Below, one piece after another: positions 1 through 9,767 of a stretch of DNA of 32,001 nucleotides (the stretch's first letter is position 1; the number at the start of each line of letters is the position of its first letter). Position numbers and translations under genes: made by a program. Source of the stretch: Piromyces finnis (taxonomy: Eukaryota; Neocallimastigomycota; Neocallimastigomycetes; Neocallimastigales; Neocallimastigaceae); contig MCFH01000131.1 of the NCBI GenBank assembly GCA_002104945.1, forward strand, positions 1-32,001, read 5' to 3'. The notes beneath the pieces are model-generated. The model had not been told where the DNA came from. It did no database searches and saw only the letters and a program-made list of their open reading frames with translations.

Positions 1-625
1 AACACTTTTTAATACATGATTATATTCATAATATATTTTATAATAATAAGGCTAAACTTAAGACTTATTACTAATTATTAAAAATAACTATTGTTTATAT
101 ATTCATAATATTAATTATTTCTTAATTATAATTCATTGAATATAATATTAATAATTATAATCTTTTAATTCAAAGATTATAAGATATGTTATTGAAATAA
201 TTATTATAAAATAAAGTTAATTAATTCCGGAAAATAATTTTAATTTAATTAAAACAATAATTTATATCCTTTTGGGTGAATGATTTATGTTCAATACATC
301 AGGGGTGATCATTCTCTGAATAAACAATTAATCATTACTAACAAAATATCTTTAAATTGGAATATCTCGTGAACCAGCAGAGATATTGACCTGATTTTAA
401 GATATGTTGTTTATCTCAAGCGTGGCTTTCTAACGAACCCATAATCTCCCAACCATAATTTCCAAAAAATCGTCATTCGTTAAGGAGATACGCGTGTTTT
501 TCCTTATTTAATTTTAACGATAAGGGTTAAAGTTATTCGTTATAAAATTATTAAGGGTTAAGGTCATATCTTAACCTTTTCTAAATTTTTTAAATATCTC
601 TTAATATAATTTTATAATTTATTTG
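1..625 (-). mobile_element. Internal region of LTR element Y, 5' part, runs off the window
   Basis: This stretch is the reverse complement of 19800-20430 with modest divergence, and both copies belong to the untranslated 5' internal region of the repeat family called Y here. Read on the minus strand it continues from 4573-4660, from which it is separated by the copia insertion at 626-4572. No reading frame of useful length is seen. A G+C-richer, well conserved block at about 400-520 (also at 19900-20060) may be a structured leader. The element continues beyond base 1, so any Y gag-pol would lie outside the window. Confidence 0.7.
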
Positions 626-842
626 TGTTAAGAGTTGTTTAATTTAGGTTTATAATTATGTCAACTTTATTAATATATTTTATGATAAAGAACTACTTGC
701 GTTACATTCTTCTCAAACTACATGTATTTATACATTTACATTGTGGCTTAAACATACAATCAAATACAATATATACAAATACGTTTTAATACATTTGAAT
801 ACATTTGAATACATGTGACATAACGTTTCACATATTCTAACA
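626..842 (-). repeat. copia1 3' LTR
   Basis: This 217-bp LTR starts, on the minus strand, TGTTAGAATATG and ends CTCTTAACA. It matches 4356-4572 except for about three substitutions. It shares short motifs (TTAAGCCACA and ATGTAACGC) with the LTR of copia2 at 6769-6972, which suggests related families. Confidence 0.85.
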
Positions 843-854
843 TTCCCCCTCAAA
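843..854 (-). promoter_or_regulatory. copia1 polypurine tract
   Basis: On the minus strand this reads TTTGAGGGGGAA and abuts the first base of the 3' LTR. It is the expected primer site for plus-strand DNA synthesis in a copia element. The same motif sits before the copia2 LTR at about 6973-6984. Confidence 0.7.
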
Positions 855-1213
855 CCTAATTTTCTACTAAGTAAAATTTGGTTTGCTGGTGAATATGTGC
901 ATTTTATTATTTCTAAACTATTAACTATAAACTAAATCTAATGTTTAAAATTTTTATATTTCATTAATTGAAATTTAAAATATTTCACATATATTATTCG
1001 CTAATTGATTTAAAGAATTTAAATATTACCCTATAACTTCGTTTTTATGGATAAACTGAAAACCTTTGTATAATTGGGTGGTATTAAAGTTTAAAATTTG
1101 GATTGGATATTCATAAATTGTTATACCATCCATTAAGAATTGAAAACCCTTCCGGTTTTACATTATCCTATAAACTATATTGGTAATCTCTCTGAGATTT
1201 ACACAGAATTATA

Positions 1214-1447
1214 GACAACACATGGTTTATCTCTTTGATTTTACGTCCTTATGACAACGCATGGTTTACCTCTTTGGTTTTACGTTTTCTTAACAACTCA
1301 TGGTTAACCTTTGATTTTACGTCCTTTTGACAACACATATGGATAACTCTTTTTGGTTTTACGTTCTCTTAACAACCTATGGTTAATCTTCTTGGTTTTA
1401 CGTTCTTCAGACAACCTATGGATAACTCTTTGGTTTTATGTCCTTAT
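1214..1447. repeat. Minisatellite, six imperfect units of about 36-43 bp
   Basis: Six successive units share the pattern GACAAC, then CATGGTTTA, then CTCTTTGG and TTTTACGT, differing by substitutions and small indels. It lies in the 3' untranslated part of copia1. No coding or structural role is evident. It may have grown by strand slippage during reverse transcription. Confidence 0.75.
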
Positions 1448-1836
1448 AATTACAATTTTCTTTAGAATATTAGCATAATTGTATTTCAATATATTTTGTA
1501 AATACTAATTAATAATGGTAAAATTTTAATTAAATTCTTAATAGTTATTTAGTTTATGTATATTGAATTTTAACATTTTCTTTTAGGTGTTTTTCCTTCC
1601 TTTTATGCCTTTTGTATTGATTAATTATTCTTATAATATTTAAGAATATTTTACTTTGTATTTGAAATTTTGTTCTTTTCATTTTTACATATTGAATCTT
1701 ATAAATTTTTACGATTTGAATTTCAATTCATTCTATTTATTAAGCCTTAGTTTCTATGCAATGTTTTAGTTATTTCCGATGTTTAACTAGAAACAAATAT
1801 TATTATCTTGAATTTTAAATTTCGTATATTCACTAC

Positions 1837-1848
1837 TTCCCCCTCAAA
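1837..1848 (-). other. Second polypurine tract inside copia1
   Basis: The motif TTTGAGGGGGAA (minus strand) occurs again about 1 kb inside copia1, followed downstream by sequence beginning GTAGTGAATATAC. The flanking 50 bp resembles that beside the true tract at 843. It suggests that a second copia 3' end (solo LTR or recombinant) lies somewhere in 1449-1845, but no matching LTR partner was found. Confidence 0.4.
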
Positions 1849-2199
1849 TCTAGATGTTTAGTAATAAATATTTAGATTTGAAAATGAGAAATTTAAATTT
1901 CATAAAATTTCATTCAATTTGCATCAAATTTTCATAATAATGAATAAATTTCCATAACATATACGATAAGTATTAATACCTATATAAAAAATAAATAACA
2001 TATTCTAATGTTTTCATTCATTTTTCTCAATTGCCTATCCTTTAAAATATAGTGAAATAATATTTTCATGATAATATATTTTAATGTAGTGATAATCATA
2101 GAATATCAAACTAATGAATAAAATATTCCTCAATTATGTATTTCTTTACTTCAAATTAAAATAAGTGGATATACCAGTAAAATTATAACAAGTTAATAT

Positions 2200-2850
2200 T
2201 GTAAGATAATGACATTTAAAATATCGATTGTTGAAGAGAATAAAGTTCTTCTAAATTATATCGAAGTCGGCTCGGTTAATTAGAATGTCAGCTAATTGGT
2301 CGGCGATCACTCACTACGTTGAAAGTGGCGATTTATATATGAGGTTACTAAATCACCGTAAATTATATTTTAAAACGGCGTCACAACATTCTTGAATGTT
2401 GGTAATAAATAAATATGATGAATCAATGTCATCTAAATCTAATGAGCCCTTACTATGAAGGTGCTACATTGTTATTGATGGGACCAAATTAAATATATAT
2501 AGGTCTTACACCATCATTAATAATTATCTATGAATATAACTCATTTCACGCTAAGTTAAATCATGATAAGTTGTTAAAATATTATTGAATATACCCATTT
2601 CACGCTAGGTTATTCAAAGTATATATATATGTAGAATATGCTCATTTCACGCTAAGCATTTCTAACTTTAATAAATTACCTCATTTGAAATATTTGCTAT
2701 GTATATTAGCAATAACAGCCTACGGGATGAACATTTGACCAGTAATATATTTGCTTTATAGGTAGCAATAATTTAAATAATGCTTTTGAGGCTAAATATT
2801 ATCTTAAAGTATTGTTATAATGATTTAATTCAAAGAGTAGTATACTGGAT
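2200..2850 (-). pseudogene. Decayed copia pol C-terminus (RNase H tail)
   Basis: At 2281-2304 the minus strand encodes ADQLADIL, the strongly conserved end of copia RNase H (usually DQLADILTK), followed by a plausible but stop-interrupted tail. Upstream sequence to about 2850 is G+C-richer than its surroundings and can be read only with many stops and frame changes. This is an inactive remnant of the element's own polymerase. The lesions are so numerous that the recent transposition shown by the LTRs must have relied on another copy's enzymes. The identification rests mainly on this one motif plus its correct position upstream of the polypurine tract. Confidence 0.55.
2532..2660. repeat. Three copies of a CATTTCACGCTAAG motif
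   Basis: The 14-bp motif CATTTCACGCTAAG occurs at 2542-2555, 2596-2609 (one change) and 2643-2656. Each copy is preceded by GAATATA/G plus two or three bases. It is embedded in the decayed pol tail and is probably a local duplication, but its identity is much better kept than that of the sequence around it. Confidence 0.6.
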
Positions 2851-3340
2851 TAAATTATATAATACTGATTTGAGTGAAATTATCATAAAGAAATTGATTG
2901 ACATTTTCACAAGGATAGTTTCAATGTTTATTGCATAATTTCATTGCAATAAGGTATTTTATACAAACTTATCAAATAATATTTAATTATTCTAGTTCTT
3001 GTTTCTAATTGTATAAATTTTATGTATTTTCTTTCTATTCTTTCTTTCCCCTATGGCGGAAAGAATATTTTCTCATTAAAATAGTAGTAGTTAAAGTATT
3101 TGAATATTTTACAAACAATTTATTTACTTGAAATAAATATGTATGCTTTCAATAACAATAATGCTATTTTATGAATGTTAATAAAACTAGTTCTTTTGAA
3201 AATAAGATGAAATATTGGTAAATATATGTAATTATGTGTTCATGAATTTTTGTGAATATTTACATAATTGAATATATGGATTTTTAAATGATAATGAATG
3301 TAAATTGACATAATGAGTAGCTCTTTTTATTTATAGTGTT

Positions 3341-3649
3341 CTATTTTAGTCCTAAGATATCCTTTAATGCATCCTTAGCTCCTGGCTTTTTCATTATTTC
3401 ATTGAAATCTTCTTCGGCCTTGCTAAGTTCTGCACAAGTAGAAACTACCAAATCCCATCCCAATATTATATCAACTAAAGATTTGGTAATAGTTCCAGTT
3501 GCTGCAGAGTAAGCCGCAGAACCATTAGCGAAAGTAATGACAGCTTCATTTGCATCTACACCTATTCTTTCTGCAATTTTTTCTCTTAAAGTCTTTCCAG
3601 TTAAAATATCACCTAGGACGTTGGTTAATTCACTAACAAGATCAGCCAT
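3341..3649 (-). CDS. Unrecognised 102-residue protein carried inside copia1
   Basis: The frame opens with ATG at 3647-3649 in a favourable context (A at -3, G at +4) and ends with TAG at 3341-3343. The product begins MADLVSELTNVLGDI and ends DILGLK. It is rich in Ala, Leu, Lys, Asp and Glu, with alternating helical stretches, a more hydrophobic centre (about residues 55-72) and no obvious signal peptide, zinc motif or catalytic motif. I do not recognise the family. It is too short and lacks the signatures of a copia Gag, yet it sits where gag would be, 706 bp from the 5' LTR. The frame is intact and clearly G+C-richer than the decayed DNA on both sides, which suggests recent capture or selection. 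A captured host gene or a reduced Gag are both possible. Confidence 0.55.
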   Translation of the reverse strand: MADLVSELTNVLGDILTGKTLREKIAERIGVDANEAVITFANGSAAYSAATGTITKSLVDIILGWDLVVSTCAELSKAEEDFNEIMKKPGAKDALKDILGLK

Positions 3650-4285
3650 TATTAAGTATATTGTAATTTATATTTAAATAAATAATATTGTATGAAAGAT
3701 TTTATACTAAAATTGAAATATTTATAAAGTGTCGTAAAATTGAAATAAATCAATAGAGAAGAAAAAAAATTTTTTTATCATTATTTATACTAAGTGAAAA
3801 TAATAAAGTGTTTTAGATTCCGATTTGTTTATTTCTAAAATAAAACATATTTTTTATTTTAAAATCTAAATTACTTTTAAAATAAATAATATTTATTTAT
3901 TTTTAAATTTTTAGATTTCAATTTAAATTTTTCTGAATTTCAATTGTTCTTAAATTTAAATTATAAAAATTTAATTTTTAAATTTAAATGTTTGTTTATT
4001 CTTAAATTTAAGATCTAAATCTAAATTATTTTATTTAGTATAAATTAATTTATGTCTAAAGTATAATATTATCAATGTTCCATGTTTCTTGGACGGAGTT
4101 TTCTTTCGCTATATAGTCAGTATTGTTAATTAGGCAATTTTGTGACTTAGTTTTTGAGATTTCAAGATTTCAAAGTTTTAGATCTCTAAATTTCATAATT
4201 TTCAATTAAAACTTATATTGTAGGGATTAGGGTTTCCAATAGTTTTCTCCTATGACATAATGTGTCCGGCGGTTTGATTCATCTT

Positions 4286-4365
4286 TCAGAGAATCATCTG
4301 AGAGTCAATGAGAGTCATTGATATTCTCTCATGAGAGTCATTGAGACTCTTAATCTGTTAAGAGT
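4286..4365. promoter_or_regulatory. copia1 leader: GAGAGTCATTGA repeats and hairpin across the LTR junction
   Basis: Just inside the 5' LTR the sequence GAGAGTCA(A/T)TGA recurs about three times between 4300 and 4345. ACTCTTAA (4346-4353) and TTAAGAGT (4358-4365) form a perfect 8-bp stem with a 4-base loop that spans the LTR/internal boundary. This is where the primer-binding site should lie. No standard TGG-starting site is present, so the hairpin may take part in priming or packaging. That function is inference. Confidence 0.45.
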
Positions 4366-4572
4366 TGTTTAATTTAGGTTTATAATTATGTCAACTTTAT
4401 TAATATATTTTATGATAAAGAACTACTTGCGTTACATTCTTCTCAAACTACATGTATTTATACATTTACATTGTGGCTTAAACATATAATCAGATACAAT
4501 ATATACAAATACGTTTTAATACATTTCAATACATTTGAATACATGTGACATAACGTTTCACATATTCTAACA
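4356..4572 (-). repeat. copia1 5' LTR
   Basis: This is a 217-bp direct repeat of 626-842 with about three base differences. On the minus strand it precedes the internal region and should hold the promoter. ATTTG follows at 4573-4577, completing the target duplication. Confidence 0.85.
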
Positions 4573-4660
4573 ATTTGAAAATAAAATATTATTGATTTTG
4601 AAATTTTATAAGTAATTTCACAATTTCAAGTGATCTTGAAATTGCAGATTTCACTAGTAT
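4573..4660 (-). mobile_element. Start of Y internal region, next to its 5' LTR
   Basis: Read on the minus strand, this starts ATACTAGTG directly after the end of the Y LTR and matches 19723-19810. It is cut off from the rest of the internal region (1-625) by copia1. No TGG-type primer site is seen at the LTR edge, and I found no self-complementary match inside the LTR. Confidence 0.65.
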
Positions 4661-5675
4661 TGTTAAGTTTTGGGATTTGGTTATGCGGCCAGGTCAGAAT
4701 GTTATTAATTATATAGTAAATATGTTTTTTAAGAAAATAAATTTAAATATAAAATAACACTTTAAACTTCCAAATGAAAAATTAATATTTATTTTTTAGA
4801 ATAACCTTTTATAAAATTTTATTTATTTAGTAATAATAATATAAATGATAATATATTTAATAACTATATAATTAAGATTATAACTAAAATCTTTACAAAG
4901 AATTAAAATCGAATTCAATTCCTTCTATTTTATATTCTTTGTTCAGATTATTAAATTGATAAAAAATAAAGTATTACATGTAATATGTTAATAATATAAT
5001 TAGATAAGTAATATGATTGTTTGTTTGTTTGTTTGTTTTGTCATGACATAAAAATAAAATAAACATATGATTAATCATTTAAACACTTGATCCATTAACC
5101 TATTTTATAATAATTAGAATTATTTAATTTATAAATGTTAACTGTTACACCTAAATGGTTTAGTTCTATTTTTAGTAACAGTCACTATCATTAATTAAAT
5201 TAATATAATTAAAATTTCTATTGATATCTTTTTAATTTTCGTCAAGTCATAAGAAATGTCTATGATCCATACTTGATATCATATTGATTTTAATTTACTT
5301 ATTAAAATCTTCAAATGACCATATCTTTCTTAAATGACCAGTTAGAAGGACCGCGATTGTACCAAAATATAGCTTTTTCCTTAAGCTTTCTAATAAACTT
5401 GGTTTCACAGCCGTATCACTTACAACCGTAGCGATCGTTTTTGGCGAGTTACGCCTTGTTTCGTGTTTGTTTATTTTTGGCTAAGGGTTATAGTGTATTG
5501 ATATTAAATTTTTGAAATCATAACCCTTTCACTGAATCAAAATTTAAAAGGTGACTTTTAAAGGTGTTTTAAAATAATTATTGGGATTATTTAATTCTAA
5601 TTATTATGTTTAATTAATTATAGATATTATCTGAATTTGTTTTAAGTCCAGTTAATATCTTCACAAAAAGTTATT
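4661..5675 (-). repeat. 5' LTR of element Y (copy a)
   Basis: This LTR of about 1.0 kb begins (minus strand) TGTGAAGATATT and ends CAAAAACTTAACA. It matches the 998-bp copies at 20880-21877 and 24492-26068 but with more substitutions and small indels, so it is older than they are. Near-inverted ends (TGTGAAG and CTTAACA) and TG..CA termini mark it as an LTR. It contains a (TTTG)n run at about 5022-5039 and a relatively G+C-rich conserved block at 5340-5490. No reading frame is present. Confidence 0.75.
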
Positions 5676-5734
5676 TTATTTGTAACGTATAAAGGTTTTG
5701 TACCTTTTCACCAAAATTGTATTTAGGGGTTCCC

Positions 5735-5800
5735 CAAGCTGGCTTCGCCGTCAGGTTGTTGGACGCTGACCTACTTGTCATGTGTTCGACTCCGGGTTCT
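5735..5800 (+). other. tRNA-like, possibly SINE-derived segment
   Basis: TGTTCGACTCC at 5783-5793 matches the Pol III box B consensus at 10 of 11 positions. A TGGC-starting segment lies about 43 bases upstream (5740), where box A would be. GTCAG (5750-5754) and CTGAC (5766-5770) could pair. No full cloverleaf forms: the acceptor and T stems do not pair well, so this is not a normal tRNA gene. It is an island of about 55% G+C in very AT-rich DNA, which favours a tRNA-derived repeat or tRNA relic. Confidence 0.35.
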
Positions 5801-5802
5801 CT

Positions 5803-5848
5803 ATATTATGGATTAAATATAGCGATTGCTATATTTAATCCATAATAT
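5803..5848. repeat. Perfect 21-bp inverted repeat with 4-base loop
   Basis: The arms 5803-5823 and 5828-5848 are exactly complementary around the loop GATT. It begins ten bases after the box-B-like site. Perfect pairing over 21 bp means a recent origin or maintenance, and a transcript would form a short-RNA-precursor-like stem. Confidence 0.75.
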
Positions 5849-6768
5849 TTGCCTATTTCTATTTCTTCTTTTTTATTTAAATAATTGAAGTTACCAATCA
5901 ATATGAATAATGTTTATTCATAATTATTAAATAAGAATATTTATAAATAGTAAATATAAATAATTTATAAAATTCATGTAAATTTAGTCTTTAGAATTAG
6001 TATTAAGGTTAATTTGTATTAATAATATTAAATAATCAAATTATTAATAAAATATACTATTAATACAAAAAATAGTTAATAGTTAATTAGTATTGTGTTA
6101 ACCTGAGTCTCTCGCGTTGTTACAATACTAATTCTCTAAGAAAAAAAAGACTTACCTTAACACAATAATAACTTAACACTTTATAAAATTAATAAAACCA
6201 TTTTCTAATAAAACATTTCAAATATGTCTTATAACCCTGTAAAGATATAATATATATCTTTAGATTATTTAATAATTAATTATTAATTATTAAATAATAA
6301 ATTAATATTTAGTAAAACTGATTATAAAATTTTTGAATAAATTTTATGGAATAATTTAATAATAAATTATTTTATAATAATTCCGTTAAATTTAAATTAA
6401 GATAAATATTTAAGTTTAAGGAATAAAAGAATTTTAATTAAATTTAAATATTTCAAATATTTTAAATAATTAAAATATTTTTTTAAATACTTTTTATTTA
6501 ATTTTAGAATAGATTATACTTTCTTATTTAAATTTAGAATAGTTTGATAATTTTAACTTAGTTTTAAAAATAGATTTATTTATATTTCAATAGGAAATAT
6601 ATTAAGAATAGTATTGATAATATTAAATTAATTTATAGAAAATACATGGGCTTTATTCAATTTTGAGTTTACTCAAATTAAATTAAAAGTATAATGAATT
6701 AGTTTTAGTTTAGTTCTGTTATTTTATTATTTAATTAAATTAGTTTTGTTTATTTTATATTAAATATA

Positions 6769-6972
6769 TGTTTATTTATGATAAGTTTAGGTTTTAATAT
6801 AACTTTATTTATTAAATAAAATTTTATTAAAGGTAATTACAAGGCTTAATAAATTTTACATTATTATTTTTATATCTTAATTTGTGGCGTTACATACTTT
6901 ATATCAAGTATGTGGCTTAACTTGTATTTATTCTATTTTATATTAAATTATTCTAAGTTATTCTAATATTCC
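6769..6972 (-). repeat. copia2 3' LTR (approximate right-to-left extent)
   Basis: Directly after the polypurine tract (minus strand TTTGAGGGGGAA) the sequence starts TATTAGAATAAC. It shares AAGCCACA, ATGTAACGCCAC and TTTAGGTTT with the copia1 LTR in the same order, and on that alignment its far end falls near 6769. The end is estimated because the matching 5' LTR has been lost. It differs too much from copia1's LTR to be the same subfamily. Confidence 0.5.
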
Positions 6973-6981
6973 CCCTCAAAC

Positions 6982-8928
6982 CTACTTTTTAAAATTAAAA
7001 ATTTGGTTTGCGAAGTTAGTCATTTTATTTCCATTGACAAATTTTGTTAATGTGTCTGGTAGCATGTTATTTGTGTCTATATATTTTAATTGAATTTCTT
7101 TATTATTTATATAGTGTTTATTGAAATGATATTTTATACTTATGTGTTTTAGTTTTGTATTTAGTTCTCCATTTTCTATACTTCTTAAGCTTGGTAGATT
7201 ATCCGTGTATATTGTTACAGTTTTATTGACTCCAAATAGTTCATTAATGATATTTTTGACCCATAATATTTGTTTTAAGCATTCCGATGTAGCTATATAT
7301 TCGGCTTCAGCTGTACTGGTAGCTACAATACTTTGTTTCTTTGATTTCCAACATATAGGACTTCTTCCCATTAATATAATATTCCCGGAAGTCGATTTTC
7401 TATCATCTAAATCACCGGCAAAGTCCGAATCAGTATATCCTGTTATTTCACCTTTACCATCATATTTGATTTTGTATTCTTTTGTAGTGTTTAAGTATCT
7501 CAGGATATTTTTGATTTTATACCAGTCGGATACTGTTGGGTGTTCACATTTTCTTGCCACCTTATTCACCGCAAACGCGATATCTGGTCTAGTGCATCTT
7601 GCTAAATATATTAAGGATCCGATAGCACGTTTGTATTTGGTCTTGTCAAATTGGTTTTGGTTTTCGTGTGCGGGATTATCTGCCGAGCAAGGAGTTTTTG
7701 ACATTTTGGTATTTTTCATATTGAAATTGTTGAGAACATTATCTATAAATGCAATTTGTGAAATTTTATATGTGTGTTGGTTGTTGGTTGTTGATTTTTC
7801 AACTTTGATTCCTAATATAAAGTTGACAGGTTCACATTTAGAAACCTTAAACTCTTCTTTAATTTTAGCTATCGCTTTGGATATATTATATTCTTCACCG
7901 GCTATGATCATGTCATCCACATATAGGCCAATGACGCATTTTAGGTTTCCATCGATAGCAAGTTTGAATATACATTGTTCTGATTCTAGTTGATTGAACC
8001 CTATTTTACTTAAGAATCCAGTAATGGTTTCATTCCACTGTCTGCCAGATTGTTTAAGGCCGTATAATGCTTTGTTAAGTTTCCAATACCCTTTTTGGTA
8101 GTTGGAATCACCCTTTGGAATGGTAGTATAGATTTCTTTGTCGAGTTTAGCATTGAGGTATGCGGCCTTTATATCCAATTGAAATATGTTCCAGTTCATC
8201 TTGGCAGATATAGCTATTATCAGTTTTAAGCAGTCGATGTTGAGAGTGGGACTATAAGTTAGTTCATAATCTATTCCTTGTTTCTGAGTGAATCCTCTTG
8301 CAACCAACCTGGCTTTGTATTTCATTATTTTATTATAAGTATCCTTTTTGGTTGAGAAGACCCACTTCGTTGTTATTATATTTTTACCGGGAGGAACAGA
8401 TTTAACAAACGTCATTATGTTGTTATTGTATAAATTTGAGAGTTCTTCATTGATTGCTTCTACCCACTCGACTGCATCGTAATCATTAATAGCTTCATTA
8501 TAGTTGGAAGGAACATGTTTTGCTGAAGTATTGTCTATATTTAAGTTGTTTATTGCATTGTTGTCGTTGTAGTTGTAATTACCTGATTTAATATTGATGT
8601 TGTTTGCGTAGTCGTTGTTGTTCTGATTTGAATCATTATAATTATAAGTGTTATGAAAATTTGAATTTTGGAGATTAAAGGGAATGTTGGAATAATTGTT
8701 GTTATTGGATTTCTTTGGATTAGGGGAATGGTAATCATGAGGTTCGACTAATGACTCCATATTGTTATTATTATTATATGTATTATTATTTTTTAAGTTA
8801 TTAATATTGAAATTTGAGGAGTCGGCGGAGTCGAACTCATGACTACCAGTTTGCTGGTTAAATTTTGTATTGTTATTGCTGATTGTACCACTGTTCATTC
8901 CCCTGCTTTTCGTAACCAGGTTTCCTGG
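6982..8928 (-). pseudogene. copia2 pol, 5'-truncated: reverse transcriptase and RNase H
   Basis: One uninterrupted frame runs from the junction with the gypsy2 LTR to TAG at 6982-6984, just before the polypurine tract. After an Asn-rich linker (about 8460-8930) comes the copia RT, with the first catalytic Asp in QLDIKAAYL (about 8173) and YVDD at 7912-7923. RNase H follows, with YTDSDFAGD, STAEAEYIA and IYTDN, so its Asp/Glu/Asp residues are all present. Gag, protease and integrase are missing, removed where gypsy2 inserted or recombined at 8928. The open frame continues about 54 bases into the gypsy2 LTR with no ATG, and the first internal ATG is near 8899. The domains are intact but the element is dead. 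Codon use is strongly AT-biased, matching the genome. Confidence 0.85.
8827..8857 (-). other. tRNA D-arm/T-arm-like stretch within the copia2 linker
   Basis: Minus strand 8857-8843 reads CCAGCAAACTGGTAG, like a tRNA D-arm/box A. It is followed within a few bases by GAGTTCGACTCC (8838-8827), a box-B-like T-loop. The anticodon part is absent. It lies inside the coding frame (around HEFDSADSS) and may be coincidental. Confidence 0.25.
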
Positions 8929-9756
8929 TGTAAAATATTTTAAACTAAGTTCAGGTTTGTATACACTAACTAAACTAAACACTAGTTATAAATTTATTAA
9001 TTATTAAACTTTTTATTTATTAAATTATATTAAACTAAACTAAACTAAAACAACCGTTGATTACTTTACCGTGAAGGATATTTTACCAGAGCCCTCACTA
9101 GGTAATCAATATTTATTATTAAAAAAAAAAAACAACTAAACTAATTATAAACTAATGTTAATTTATCTAAACAAAATTAACCTATACGATTTTCCAACTA
9201 TCGTTTCAATAGTTGAAAAATTTTCTTTATTTATACTTTTTAAATAAATTGAATAAATTCTAATATACATGTTTTAATATTATAATTTTACATTGTTTAC
9301 ATTTATACATTTATTAAAAGAAATTATTTGTATTAAACTATTTAAATTCAATTTATTTACTACAGAATTTTCTAAACTTAAAATAAAGTTTTGATTTATT
9401 TACTATATGGTTGATTATATTTCAAACATATATTCAATTTATTTATTTCTAATTTTGAGGCTTAGTTTATAAAAAAATTTTTTCTTATCTAAAATATTTA
9501 TTGGTTAAAAATTATTTAATTTAAAAAATTTATTTTATCATCAAAAACTTTATCTTATCATAAAATTAAATTTACATAAATTTATGTTAATGTATTGTAA
9601 TACATTATTTTATCGTAACTTTAGATTTCACATAGATTTATGTTAATGTATTGTGATATAAATTTTGTAAAGATTTACGGTACATTAATTCGATACATTG
9701 TACATTATTTTAAATACGTATTAAAATACATTATTCTATTAATACAATATTTTACA
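8929..9756 (-). repeat. gypsy2 3' LTR, left arm of an inverted pair
   Basis: This 828-bp LTR follows a purine tract (minus strand AAGAAGAGGGGCA, 9769-9757). It starts TGTAAAATATT and ends with the exact complement AATATTTTACA, an 11-bp perfect terminal inverted repeat. Its 3' end is fused to copia2 at 8928. Most of it is repeated in opposite orientation at 11461-12230. Confidence 0.8.
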
Positions 9757-9767
9757 TGCCCCTCTTC

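Larger units (their letters stand above)
626..4572 (-). mobile_element. Complete copia-like LTR retrotransposon (copia1), probably non-autonomous
   Basis: Two direct 217-bp repeats (626-842 and 4356-4572) bound the element, and a perfect 5-bp duplication, ATTTG, flanks it (621-625 and 4573-4577). Removing the element joins the two halves of the Y copy. The purine tract next to the left LTR (843-854, read on the minus strand as TTTGAGGGGGAA) places the 3' end on the left, so transcription runs on the minus strand. The 3.5-kb interior has no intact gag or pol. It contains a decayed copia pol tail (about 2200-2850), tandem repeats and one intact small ORF (3341-3649). The LTRs differ at only about three sites by eye, so insertion was recent and enzymes were probably supplied in trans. 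Confidence 0.85.
5676..6768. other. AT-rich intergenic stretch between Y and copia2
   Basis: No protein-coding frame is seen. It holds a tRNA-like segment (5735-5800), a perfect hairpin (5803-5848) and a second hairpin (6085-6133), in which AATTAGTATTGT pairs with its complement across a 25-base loop that includes the only G+C-rich bases nearby. The remainder is low-complexity A+T. Confidence 0.6.

Noticed and set aside
7142-7993. 283-codon plus-strand frame
   Set aside because: It is the antisense shadow of the copia2 RT/RNase H frame, has no domain of its own, and overlaps the catalytic motifs on the other strand.
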